Assembly: GCA_002425885.1 (NCBI GenBank)
Contig: DINC01000123.1
Coordinates: 242-19,982, forward strand
Length of the DNA stretch: 19,741 nucleotides
From: Spirochaetia bacterium UBA5550
GTDB taxonomy: Bacteria > Spirochaetota > UBA4802 > UBA5550
Direction of reading: 5' to 3'
A program made the position numbers and the translations under genes. Positions 9,001 to 16,100 of this stretch are shown piece by piece. Numbering within the stretch: the first letter of the stretch is position 1; the number at the start of each line of letters is the position of its first letter. Below the pieces are notes generated by a model, which was given only the letters and a program-made list of their open reading frames with translations, was not told the origin of the DNA and did no database searches.

Positions 9001-10622
9001 TTACCCTTTCCGTCTTTAACTTCCTCTGCACCGGCATACTCATAAGTGTAATAGCCTCCGGTGTAATAATTATGTCCAAGATATTTATTCAATGAATTGG
9101 GAGTACATATCCGCTCTCCATCTAACCTGCGGCAGCTGCTGTACACCATCCTTCCGGTTCTGTGTGCTTCATAGGAAAGATTATACCTCTGCTGAATTGT
9201 GCTGAATCCCGGCAGGCTGCTTATTTTACCCTGAATCCTCTCCCGCTCCCCCTGAGTAAGTACTGATTCAAAATCTGCTGTACTTTTTTTATTCTCCCCT
9301 TTAAACCCGAAAGCGCCGCGGTTTGTGTACTCACTCCTGGCAACCATCTCCTCAAGCCATTTGATATTATCAAGAGCCTCGCTGTAGACCTTTGAACCGT
9401 TCACTGCCATCTCAACAAGATTGGAACTGTGATCACTCCACTGCGATGAGAGGTTCTCCATATATGTATCAAGATCAGTTTTTGCCCTTTCTATATTAAG
9501 ATTAAGCTCCTCCCCGTTTTTAACCCAGTTCTCAAGGCCTGCATATATTTCAGTACGCAGTTTCTGCTCCCACTCCGATCTTGCCTTTTCAAGCTTCTCA
9601 AGAGCAACCCTCCACTTCGCCTCTATATTTTCAAAGGCCTCCTGCGCGGAGTTCTTCCAGCTCAGCATCTCATTGTAGAGCTTCTCACGGGCAGCGTTCC
9701 ACTTACCCATCCCTGTTTCAATGAGCTTCTTCAGCTCCTCCTGCCAGTTGTCACCCATGTTGGAAAAGTTTATAGACTCACTCCCGTCACCGCTGAACGA
9801 ACGGCTGAGTATTTTATCCTCCTCCTTACTTATTTCATTTTCTACACCCTGTATCACATTTTCTGTTATGACTTCAGCAGATTCAGCCTCACTCTTCCTC
9901 CGGAGGGAGTCTGTATCTGTAAACCTTTCGGCTATAAAACTGTTGCGGGCAAGGTAGAGTACGCTGTCCCTTTCAAGGCTGAATTTACCCTTCAGTTCCT
10001 TCTCAAAGGCTGCAAGTTCTCGCTCAAAACCCTCCCTCTCCCTATCATCAGTAAGAGAAACCCCTTTCAGACGCGCTGCATCAATAAGTGAATTAAACTC
10101 TGAACTCCAGCTGCTGTTCACACTGTCAAGGGCAGACTTCACATAAGCATCCCATTCATCAACAGTGTCTATTGTACTGTCAGAGCCGGCTCCCTTTACC
10201 CTCTCCCTGAGTCCCTGCATATTCACTTCCGGGGATGAAAGCTGTTCCCTCTGAAGGTACCACGCGCCTTTAGCCCTGGCCTCCTCTGTGTCGAAGTCTC
10301 TCTCCCAGTCAGCGCGCGCCTCCTCAATTGAGACTTTAATTTCATCCTCATCGCCGCCTTCCCGGATAAACCTGTGCATCTCCTCATCGGCACCCCTCTC
10401 CCACGAGGCACACATCTCCTCCCTGCCGCTGTTCAGAATATTCTGCCATTCCTCCTCCGAGGTCTTTTCCTTTGCTTCCTCTTTATAGCGCTCAAAGCGG
10501 CTCATATCCTCCCTGAATTCACGGAACTTATATTCACCCAGAACAGGCTCAACTGATGATATGAGAATAGCGGATAGTACACAGAAAAATGCAGTTTTAA
10601 CAGCGAGGTTAAGCCTCTTCAT
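51..10622 (-). CDS. Giant secreted helical protein (3,523 residues) with an L,D-transpeptidase-like C-terminal motif; TIGR04388-like
   Basis: Residues 1-29 form a Sec signal peptide (MKRLNLAVKT then a hydrophobic run), so the protein is exported. Most of the chain is charged, alanine-rich predicted helix. Tryptophans recur every 14-15 residues at 293, 308, 322, 337, 351 and 366, and again at 2501, 2515, 2530, 2544, 2558/2559 and 2573. Other landmarks are a Cys/His cluster at 2186-2197, DxNGN-like repeats near 2340-2375, and a Gly/Ala-rich hydrophobic segment at about 2865-3090. A compact C-terminal module at about 3330-3523 contains HAGLQSEGC (H3457, S3462, C3465). That resembles the His and S-x-G-C of L,D-transpeptidases and related peptidoglycan-acting cysteine enzymes. 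Size and layout recall the giant Leptospira family TIGR04388, which is my recollection. The start overlaps the preceding gene by 14 bases and a secreted gene follows. A structural rod or polymorphic effector are both possible; the catalytic role is inference. Confidence 0.85.
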   Translation of the reverse strand: MKRLNLAVKTAFFCVLSAILISSVEPVLGEYKFREFREDMSRFERYKEEAKEKTSEEEWQNILNSGREEMCASWERGADEEMHRFIREGGDEDEIKVSIEEARADWERDFDTEEARAKGAWYLQREQLSSPEVNMQGLRERVKGAGSDSTIDTVDEWDAYVKSALDSVNSSWSSEFNSLIDAARLKGVSLTDDREREGFERELAAFEKELKGKFSLERDSVLYLARNSFIAERFTDTDSLRRKSEAESAEVITENVIQGVENEISKEEDKILSRSFSGDGSESINFSNMGDNWQEELKKLIETGMGKWNAAREKLYNEMLSWKNSAQEAFENIEAKWRVALEKLEKARSEWEQKLRTEIYAGLENWVKNGEELNLNIERAKTDLDTYMENLSSQWSDHSSNLVEMAVNGSKVYSEALDNIKWLEEMVARSEYTNRGAFGFKGENKKSTADFESVLTQGERERIQGKISSLPGFSTIQQRYNLSYEAHRTGRMVYSSCRRLDGERICTPNSLNKYLGHNYYTGGYYTYEYAGAEEVKDGKGNWGLRETYTVRIYGNKVTYSAVNPSQKGISGTTYRDYTWISSNALIDTFKITNDVKSDYTNPDTGELVKGSENYEKSTYFYYKTELERWRNIRDSFSSIAGDAEYYMHERNMLGDGGPGYLDNDGGSDPYLMTGAEFNYELASRDRDFWEKRLEIARVVRDYAYPENGKRESAAETEERKESAKSAMERAKSDYEDALSQVRGITEELKRIQGTRPLTGKPDESTAEWNEYKLSIEYLSQKYIQAGEKLKAAGDELEVRRKALIIVENGRDSSYIAKEIQEIEQNILNSDLELRKKREEYYSTLRENEKAAAAASFAEKYSSAVRGIEDARAKLALIAGEENDSNLVVWSENIVSSKTLVWGDTTAADENAGALINLVDEFKNSGGSEKDTLRNELSSAIRNLYSSFMAEFKIQEGIFTKLKNRGFDPGSYLNSGYDSAPVYVRFSQHSLNALNIIENALDHVEDTGGAKSYEAAASYLQGLAAGMSFVYGGDNSDYIEHYTALNILNERYRGLTPETWEGTRDRLEWDIETAEKTATLHNNRSGFDIVSCEAEAAQGDARSIILMREYYTPGSAMAGVQYMEGLLGSAAIYGAVENEIRAYVETNYECFYKTQRDLEERDYLIGLLGYINKYAGFTAAVGEDVVLTVDNLKEFSPSQMTLAAEAAADYVENFERNGVPVPLYLRKMVEELSSMKSGLDASLLITDYMTGVLSGTPDEIYSRAVNEKEVSDSAAGFIAGVDELINRKGYGIAESALNIIASFKSLSEDAKKYISENSDDAIKGISELVSAIESSFQGWNDACAAEAYVKNGGGVSPSDYADLNGLTGGAKDAMVERLTPFYNKIDYDTWLSEGGTGGIDSFIVSRNLTGEGGEELRRYALVKSYMKITASGIYDSADPALGEYITGRKIQDYIASNGIHNGEKQEDYIERIVTGFTGENGGDTGKIREFVEGFLTGDLTAVKGLPDEVKIFALQDYYYRSVHLAGGTLTDDDIEDLLIERFGVGSLNSDIIESVLEYAEGLRGYLLYAGQEPDLYRGNLDENAVTLFNMGHYAGETSLLPMYETGVYGLGYISGSLNALSEGLLSETLGSLNRALGGAYYSVKTDLKIKESDAAAAKALLDFSESGAGGLCWRDHLLPANIEVKDDDGNVIETLVTHIPLGETGEFYDEINTTTGGRTGVKYAQGLIEKGGKEYSLSNLADNANRMHDVFAALFKGIKPPVASSLKGIGDFLDETAGIYSEDGTYTKGGDGLYSYESALIDRVSEYRVLAGDYASGILDLESAISALSGSLAVLGENLESSRESYGLMGGSKEDLLKLYEDSRVAHEAVKAEYRKTGAELAARQELYSERNRAYIDQMNRVSSLYSTYQGAEFNYEKAYQVWEYANTPYLKGDSVNDSGLSGGESVTGGTENYAGVPFPDAMDVYKRIEAVYLEADAEFKKREEERNSQETVERLNLDAEYVTLKNELVKMSETYVRSAQVDSELAEKISKYENDYINALNAYAGTKQGLNIFADMLAEIQNSTESGAEEKKERIKELEEVRDTILSHINTAVDRENFLNGLTWYSCKTTWKEFFSIYKNTPVPDYKADKQYLYRQMYAIQYDNLPVQTRADIELLYSRFGSGSSLKAILENYDNYVFSVHMGAYCDHRYHRCKKHHISDKRMWRNRRNNYRGEANVFYGKYYSYYNNAVKGTDKFLNNKNTLINASTVYNNATSVRYLSQIKEYLGGEAEKYNLIEEDLGYLYDAMSEGYAPDENSLNLEALRKEKQRTDIDGLAVKAKIIKGRVALLDKEGAPLSLRDKNGNLLKDASGNILTENYAVDDRSLKLKDSNGNIVTEFTEGEEYNFYDNNYDISSITGALKMHSLKRRNECYEKLMNYVKKTTSDSTHDYTIILRDLESAYHGMQETAVNFNTANEKRQRGFEGYGTVTSEYVNNGAGESIQGLVVSEMMKQNRQFQEQLWTQQREKFDLRRDRWEEVTGYILNRGTRDWRIMETDFINQWRKWRFDAKREIEAGEKWWEERDAEMKGEMKTWGEETGEASSKASAEKIYNDLTGKIESYEKNIKNRMPKGMTFDIDTERILADTMKSIPLDSIDIMSKSMFETDTTAGLTEMLNLGLSSGLMKYNEQKMAEYREAVGVMKNLQVIDILNGIIENFNSQLEEANENVYDAVDINLARNENFAEAPFMRKDSEHWWEIRVCVESNLTGDKYKTRRFTDYNYYINSTVKLQPIKGLNGATIDFTNANTYAALDSEELETYVGLEQDELSDRIDEVFGEEGLFSTYQEGEFTRLGDEFGKYYGEWMAGEALLGGMFYSKPMFPNGPNMLQAAAIAASFTGQAYIAVLVATATSGIQMADGSMTWEQAAFQVGVSAATAAIGAGAAKLGKMAGSAAGSALVGVAVKSTTTAVGNTLVSGVTLEGGSLGWDGDRMTSWKTWAGTGIMAAAGTVAEGYCKSDFSKAAVRGAGSGASKGVETGDYSESVRTGLATSMGNYLGGLANGSISRGTGVSSFAVENFVNFGMRKMLGSGEDFSWDMVAKNDILENLVSQYVTDFLTGPPVDMGAKRKAEMQELGFTEEEADTILENEMGFKSKQAAEDRMKDPFAAVDDAISGMFVSLGNGLGQGMDEIKKAIAAGAGAVGDFAQRTGNWISDGLFGNDPEPVVGYGRVAGWEPDLKEINLPTLRSNTNAQKLINNLAAQHGVDPNDMMEILIASNGVESVDDLQQLIRDGVQLKSVENFGWEKGMQDKYYADYDKMQNGKLDINATLRQAELATHPETVRLYNKQHGKEDELNLTPGMRVFKGGATGDPELEVISYIDGNYNKRNMNGVEGIQIMKLDVGDGTQVELVVDGAYWAQKNENEHPTYGTGDEEYFKLSENKRNDKVTRESGNLTATKSHNEFYPFYVNTNGKEDAIFLHAGLQSEGCFVTGGRLVKPDSNSLKFNQYIRNAIGKNSYLKVTHRIIDVRSDNLKQNYRLPSKLFKK

Positions 10623-11511
10623 AAAAATCCTCCGGCATGGTTCTATTGAAATTGAAAATTGACTTAAGCATTATAATTCCCGCGCTCTTCCGGAGCGGAG
10701 AAGTTATTGATGACGGCAGGTTCATCTCTTTCTGAAGAACTGCTGCCTGCTGAAGTTTTCTGATTTGTTTAAATGAAGTTAATGGATTGAATAATTGCGT
10801 GAAGTCCGGTGGGGAAGAGTATGTAATTTCATTAAAATTCGAGTCCCCTGCGTCATCCCTCATGTATAGAAAAAGTCTGTAGTAGTCCGCATGAACTATT
10901 TCAAAACTTTTTACCGGATTAATCTTTAATGCATAGTAATGCATTCCGGATCTATGAACTGATTCACTGCTAAAAGAAAAACCGCTGCCTGTGGAATTGA
11001 TCACCAGACCCGGCATCAGTAGAGCAGCTACATTCTGTGAAGCTGCTCCTCCGGCAAAACCTTCTGTTTTAAAACCGTTATTTTTTTCAGGGAGAGATCT
11101 TATTCTTTTTAAATGAATTTTTTCCTTATTAGTAAGCCCTGTAATATCTGCTGATGCTGCTTTTTCAAGAATTCTGGATGCAAGCAGCCCTTCATCAGTT
11201 GCTGTTTCTCCGGAACCCCCGGTTTCAATTATTGACAAAAATTTATCCCTTATACGATTCAATTCGTTCATGGATTTCACAGAACAGAATACATTCATTT
11301 TCAGAGTATCATTTTTGCTGTTCCTGAAATCTTTCAGCACAGCTTCACCCATAAGCGCCGCATACGCCTCTCTTTCCCAGGGAGCAGTATACTCATCTGT
11401 TGAATAAAATTTTGCAGTACCGTAACCATAATTGCACCGCTCCCCTGCAAAAGCATTTACACAGGGGAGTGATGTAACAAAAAGCAATATTATGGTAAGA
11501 ACTCTCTTCAT
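10609..11511 (-). CDS. Secreted protein of unknown function (300 residues), middle gene of the giant-protein cassette
   Basis: The protein starts MKRVLTIILLFVTSLPCVNA, a typical Sec signal peptide with likely type I cleavage near residues 20-23 (AFA before GE). The cysteine at 17 follows a proline and does not make a good lipobox. The mature part is soluble-looking with no long hydrophobic helix. It has a charged helical middle (about residues 50-150) and a Tyr/Phe-rich, probably beta-containing region around 190-245, then a basic helical tail. I do not recognise a family. The start codon overlaps the stop of the DUF6765 gene as ATGA, and its last 14 bases overlap the giant gene start, so all three are probably translationally coupled. 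That suggests a fixed stoichiometric or assembly role such as chaperone, adaptor or secretion partner for the giant protein, but nothing in the sequence proves it. Confidence 0.85.
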   Translation of the reverse strand: MKRVLTIILLFVTSLPCVNAFAGERCNYGYGTAKFYSTDEYTAPWEREAYAALMGEAVLKDFRNSKNDTLKMNVFCSVKSMNELNRIRDKFLSIIETGGSGETATDEGLLASRILEKAASADITGLTNKEKIHLKRIRSLPEKNNGFKTEGFAGGAASQNVAALLMPGLVINSTGSGFSFSSESVHRSGMHYYALKINPVKSFEIVHADYYRLFLYMRDDAGDSNFNEITYSSPPDFTQLFNPLTSFKQIRKLQQAAVLQKEMNLPSSITSPLRKSAGIIMLKSIFNFNRTMPEDFYEEA

Positions 11512-12632
11512 ATCACAAAAATCCCATGCCCCGGCAGAAGTTCGCGAAGTACATAAGTCCTGTGAAATTCCGCTCCCTGGTAGAAGTGATAGAGGTTCCT
11601 GTTCACAGCATCACGCATGTTTGTACCGCATATATCTTTCAGGTTGCCGGTCCAGTTCTTTACATTATATTCAGGAATAGTTTTACCCTTGCTGTTGATG
11701 AGCCTGTTCTGTAAATAATACTCCTGCCATTTTTTTATACGATCCTCTTTGTTCCCCGGATAGGTCAGTATAGCCAGAATATCCTTTTTTATTTGTAAAA
11801 AATTTTTTATATTCTTAACAGCAGTTTTATCTGTAACCGGCGGATTATCAGCTGCGTACTTTCTGAAGTATGCAAAAAGCTCTCCGCATCCCTGCAGAAA
11901 CCTCAAACTGTTATCCTCATCCCCTGAAGCGTAACCGGGCCTTCCGTCCTCGAATATAAAATTCCATTTCAGAAATGGTATATCGGGGAATGAAACCACT
12001 CCACCATGCCCCAGCCCGCGGGAAAAATTCTCCGCAGCAAATGAGAAGAACCTGATAACCGGCTTTGCAAGCTCCCTGATTCTATCAAGGAATTTTCTCT
12101 TTAACTTAATGCCTATATACTCCTTGATATGATCAGGAAACTCCTCCATGTTAATCAGGTTAATCGATTTATTTTTAATCTCATTATATTTTGAGCTGAT
12201 GCCGGAGAATCCGCAATGTGAGAAGGTATCAGCATAGACATGAGCTGCAATCCCGATAAGCTCAGCCCCGAACTCCTTCCCTGAATTTGCAATGGCGTTG
12301 TCAAACATCTGTCTGGCAATACGGCTGTCTCTCCTGCATATAAGCCTCTTCTCAAAAGTATCACCCTTCCCGTCACCGCCCCCCGGCAGGAAATGAAAAG
12401 GCACCCATACATATCTCTGATCATCCTTACTTGTATTCGCAATTGAAAGAGCATGATGTGCTGTTACAACCTGACTGAGCCTGCTGCCGTCTTTAAAAAC
12501 GCACTGCTGAATTGTCTCAACAGAATCATCCACAAACTGTGAAGCTGCTGCAATTACAAGAGCTGTTGCTTCATTTATCCCCGCAGCACGCGCCAGTACA
12601 TAAGTGCCATAGTAATGCATATCTATCTGCAT
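11508..12632 (-). CDS. DUF6765-like protein (374 residues), first gene of the cassette
   Basis: The N-terminus MQIDMHYYGTYVLARAAGI and the following ASQFVDDSVE closely match my memory of DUF6765 proteins, which occur in delta-proteobacteria, spirochaetes and other diderms. Conserved-looking polar residues are H6, D35/D36, H59/H60, H80 and the motif H131-VYA-D135-TFS-H139. A set of His and Asp on helices like this would suit a metal site, similar in style to zinc-dependent phospholipase C or P1 nuclease folds; this comparison is inference. There is no signal peptide, so the protein is predicted cytoplasmic. GGAGGAG lies directly upstream of the ATG (two bases from its last G, four from the GGAGG core), which is tight but workable, and the family N-terminus supports this start. 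It is the promoter-proximal gene and overlaps the next gene by four bases. The biochemical role of DUF6765 is not known to me. Confidence 0.85.
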   Translation of the reverse strand: MQIDMHYYGTYVLARAAGINEATALVIAAASQFVDDSVETIQQCVFKDGSRLSQVVTAHHALSIANTSKDDQRYVWVPFHFLPGGGDGKGDTFEKRLICRRDSRIARQMFDNAIANSGKEFGAELIGIAAHVYADTFSHCGFSGISSKYNEIKNKSINLINMEEFPDHIKEYIGIKLKRKFLDRIRELAKPVIRFFSFAAENFSRGLGHGGVVSFPDIPFLKWNFIFEDGRPGYASGDEDNSLRFLQGCGELFAYFRKYAADNPPVTDKTAVKNIKNFLQIKKDILAILTYPGNKEDRIKKWQEYYLQNRLINSKGKTIPEYNVKNWTGNLKDICGTNMRDAVNRNLYHFYQGAEFHRTYVLRELLPGHGIFVI

Positions 12633-12793
12633 ATCTCCTCCGGATGCCTCACTTACATTCAGTACTCATTAATGCTGAGAAGATAGTATAAAAATCAACC
12701 ACTTTATAATAGAGCATAATTAACCTCAAAAATTCTGCTTCTTTAATACTCAATTTAAAACCTGTGCGCCGCAGAGAGTTTATAATTAGTATT

Positions 12794-12835
12794 AAAAAAT
12801 TCCGCTCAATGTCCGGGAAAACAGCCATTGAGCGG
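12794..12835 (-). terminator. Terminator-like or attenuator-like hairpin in the leader of the minus-strand cassette
   Basis: CCGCTCAATG at 12802-12811 pairs perfectly with CATTGAGCGG at 12826-12835, leaving a 14-base loop. On the minus strand the stem is followed, after two A's, by six T's (12799-12794), which is the layout of a Rho-independent terminator. On the plus strand the bases after the stem are A-rich, so termination would act only leftward. It lies about 160 bases before the first gene of the cassette. It could therefore block readthrough from the right, act as an attenuator in the leader, or be a protein-binding palindrome. Confidence 0.5.
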
Positions 12836-12858
12836 CAAAACATTTATGTAATAGGAGT

Positions 12859-12881
12859 CTGTCAGTATATGGCAGATTTTT
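12859..12881 (+). terminator. Weak hairpin with T-tract on the plus strand
   Basis: CTGTCA (12859-12864) can pair with TGGCAG (12870-12875), including one G-T pair, around a five-base loop, followed by A then TTTTT. The stem is only six pairs, so termination would be weak. No plus-strand gene upstream of it is evident. Confidence 0.25.
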
Positions 12882-12994
12882 AATCCATTCCGACAGCAAA
12901 ACCCGATATCACTATTAATACGTTTCTCACTCCGTTTTTTTTGAACTTTTTTTAAAAAAACTGAAATTTTTTCTCTGCAGCCTTCACCTTCGCT

Positions 12995-13030
12995 TCGTAT
13001 TGGCTTCGGGAAGGCGTCGTATTGGCTTCG
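12995..13030 (+). repeat. Direct repeat TCGTATTGGCTTCG, two copies with a 22-base period
   Basis: The 14-base sequence occurs exactly at 12995-13008 and again at 13017-13030. The 22-base offset is about two helical turns, so both copies would present on the same DNA face. They lie about 130 bases before the oxidoreductase start in an otherwise AT-rich stretch, consistent with paired regulator sites or with a short tandem duplication. Confidence 0.6.
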
Positions 13031-13156
13031 TGAAATTAATTGACCACTTTAAAACTGCTGTTTCTACAAATAAAAACATAAATGAAATTACTTGACATAA
13101 ACAGCCGGTCATTATGTGAGTATTATGGATTTTTATACATAAATCGGGACAAATTA

Positions 13157-16100
13157 ATGAAAAAAGATTTCGGCTACAGGGAGATACCCTACAACTATAC
13201 ATCATTTTCCGACAGGGAGATAATCCTTAAATACTTTGATGAAGAGACATGGGAGCTTCTGGACAACCTGCGGAACCAGAGGATAACAGGGAGGAGCGCC
13301 AAGCTCATATTCGAGATCATTGGCGACATATTCATAATAGATCGTAATCCCTATATATTCAATGACATAATTGAACACCCGAAAAAGCTTAAAAAGCTAA
13401 AAAAGCTGCATACAATCAGACTGGATTCCATAGAAAACAAAACCTCCAATCCAAGAATCATTGCACTTGTTGAAAAGCTCCGCAAATTTGACGCGAAATT
13501 CATACAGAAATTCCGCTCTGAAAAATGGAGACGTATCCGTATTCTCAGCACACTGAGCACAATTACATCCAAAAATAATATCCATTTCTCCGCTTTCCAG
13601 AAGGTTGCCCATGTAACAGACGCAACTGACTGGCGTGTGGAATATCCCGAAGTAATAGTCTATCCCGAAAGCATAAAGGAGATATCCGGACTGGTAAAAG
13701 CTGCGAAGGATCTTGATCTTAAAATCATAGCGCGCGGCGGAGGCACAGGGCTCACAGGGGGAGCAATCCCTGTTTACCCCAACACCATGATCCTTAACCT
13801 TGAAAAGATGCACAACTCTTCAGAGATTGAATTTATACATACTGACGGCAGAAATATCCCAGTCATAGATACAGAGGCAGGAGTAATCACAGAGGATGTG
13901 ACACACTACTGCAAGGAGAAAGGATACATCTTCGCCACAGACCCCACCTCAGCCTGGGCATCCACAATCGGCGGAAATATCGCAGAGAATGCCGGCGGCA
14001 AAAAATGCGTCATGTGGGGCACAGCCATTGATAATATCTTCTCATTCCGGATTGTGAATGCGGAAGGTAATCTCCTTGAAGTGAGAAGAAAAAACCATCC
14101 GTACAGAAAAATTGAACCAGAGGATGAAGTCGTATTTGAGGTATATTCCCTCTCCCGCAAAAAAGGGGAGAAACTTATTAAAACAATAAACCTCACAGGC
14201 CTTGATATCAGAAAACAGGGTGTTGGAAAAGATATAACAAACAAGGCCCTTAAAGGGGTCCCCGGTATTCAGAAGGAGGGGGGAGACGGAATCATCGTCT
14301 CTGCAAAGTTTGTGCTCTACAAACCCTTTGAGCACTGCCGCACAATCTGCCTTGAATTTTTCGGCACAAACCTCATCAACGCGTCAAAGGCTATAGTTGA
14401 GATACGCGAATCATTCGGGAAAAATCAGGCTGCATACCTCACAGCTCTTGAGCACTTTGATGATAAATATGTGAAGGCAATCAATTACAGGAACAAATCT
14501 GACAGGAGTGAATTTCCGAAAGCGGTTCTTCTTATAGATGTTGAAAGCAATAATCACGATGAACTTGATAAAGCAAGTGCAGCTATCCTCGACATGGTGA
14601 AACAGTACAACACTGAGGGCTTCATGGCTGACACGGAGGAGAAGAGGGAGCTCTTCTGGAAAGACAGAAAAAACCTCGGCGCAATTGCCCGTCATACAAA
14701 TGCCTTCAAACTGAATGAGGATATAGTTATCCCTGTGGAATCACTCCCAGATTTTGCCGACTTCATTGACAGGCTTAATCTCCAGAAGGAGCTTGAAAAC
14801 AACTGTGCAATTATTGATGAGCTCTCAGATTATCTGAAAAAAAGCAGGGAGAAGGAGGACAGCTTTTTCCAGTCCAAGCTGGACACATACCTGGCCTCAA
14901 TACTTGAAATAAAAGAGAAACAGCTGAATTACATAAAAAATATCGAGCAACCCGCAGGTTCCTTTGCTGCTGTGAGCAACTCTGACGATAAAGAAAGTCC
15001 GCTGTTTGAACTGCTCCGGGACGGAAAGATCGAGTTCAGCATCAGTGAATCAGTAACAGAAAAATTTGGTAAAAACTTCCATGGATATGATGATATCATA
15101 AACAGCTTCAGGGATATAGTTGAGTTCAGGGAGAGCCGCAAGCTTATAATTGCCACGCACATGCATGCCGGTGACGGGAATATCCATGTGAATATCCCTG
15201 TGCACTCCAACGACTACAGGATGCTTATTGAGGCGGAGGAGATGGCCGGTATTATAATGAAAGCAACTGTTGAAAAATTCAACGGTGTTATCTCCGGAGA
15301 GCATGGAATCGGCCTTACAAAACTTAAATTTATAGAAAAAAATATTCTCGACGACTATGCAGAATACAAAAAAGAGAGCGATCCCACAGACCTCTTTAAC
15401 CCGGGCAAGCTCCGCCACGATTTTCCGCACAGCACAATATATACACCGTCGCTGAACCTGCTTGAGCTTGAAGCCTTCATCCTCGAAGTTGCGGACATGA
15501 AAGCCCTGACCAAGTCGATATCCTCATGCGTAAGGTGCGGAAAATGCAAACAGGTGTGCAACACACACTATCCGCACTGTACCATGTTCTACAGCCCCAG
15601 GAATAAAATCCTCGCTGTAACTCTAATCACAGAGGCTGTACTCTACGAGGCGCAGACAACAAACAACCTGAGCTTTCTCAACTTCAGGATGCTCCGTGAA
15701 ATATCGGACCACTGCACCATGTGCCACAACTGCTACAATCCATGTCCTGTTAATATAGATTTCGGAGAGGTAACCCTTGCAATCAGAAACCTCCTTCACG
15801 ACAGAAAAAGGTCAGAGCCTAAGTTTATCACAAACTTTGTCCTCTTCTACCTGCGCAGAAAGGGATACTATTTCAATAAAATCTTCAGAATACTCCTCCT
15901 GAGATTCGGATACTCAATGCAGAGGTTTGCGTTTCTTGTTAACAAGCCTTTTAACAGGGTGAGCGCAATCATAGCTCCAAAGATAAACGGCATACTTCAG
16001 TCGAAGCTCCCGAAAACAGGGAATCCCTCTCTCCGTGAACTGCTGGGACTCAAAGGGACAAACACTTTCTTTGCTTTTCATAATCCGGATAAAGAGGTTG

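Larger units (their letters stand above)
12633..13156. other. Intergenic control region between divergent transcription units
   Basis: About 520 bases separate the start of the minus-strand cassette from the likely start of the plus-strand oxidoreductase. The region is AT-rich with T-run/A-run tracts near 12937-12960. It contains a perfect inverted repeat at 12802-12835, a smaller hairpin at 12859-12875, and a 22-base-period direct repeat at 12995-13030. Small open frames here lack a good ribosome binding site or recognisable product. Promoters are not clear. On the minus strand, TTGAGG (12724-12729) with TAAAGT (12701-12706) at 17-base spacing is only a weak match. On the plus strand, TTGACC (13040-13045) and TTGACA (13092-13097) lack well-spaced -10 boxes. 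Confidence 0.6.

Noticed and set aside
12649..12843. Minus-strand open frame of 64 codons just upstream of the DUF6765 gene
   Set aside because: No ribosome binding site, no recognisable protein character, and its first codons lie in the inverted repeat at 12802-12835; more likely leader sequence.
12705..12881. Possible small RNA starting after a plus-strand TATAAT at 12705-12710 and ending at the hairpin at 12859-12881
   Set aside because: No -35 box at suitable spacing and the terminator stem is only six pairs; too weak to call an RNA gene.
13092..13126. TTGACA followed by TATTAT as a promoter for the oxidoreductase
   Set aside because: The spacing is 23 bases, too long for sigma-70, and no better -10 box lies at 16-18 bases.
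13082..13156. Upstream in-frame ATG that would add 25 residues to the oxidoreductase
   Set aside because: No ribosome binding site before 13082, and the added residues do not belong to the DUF3683 start; the ATG at 13157 has GGGA at good spacing.
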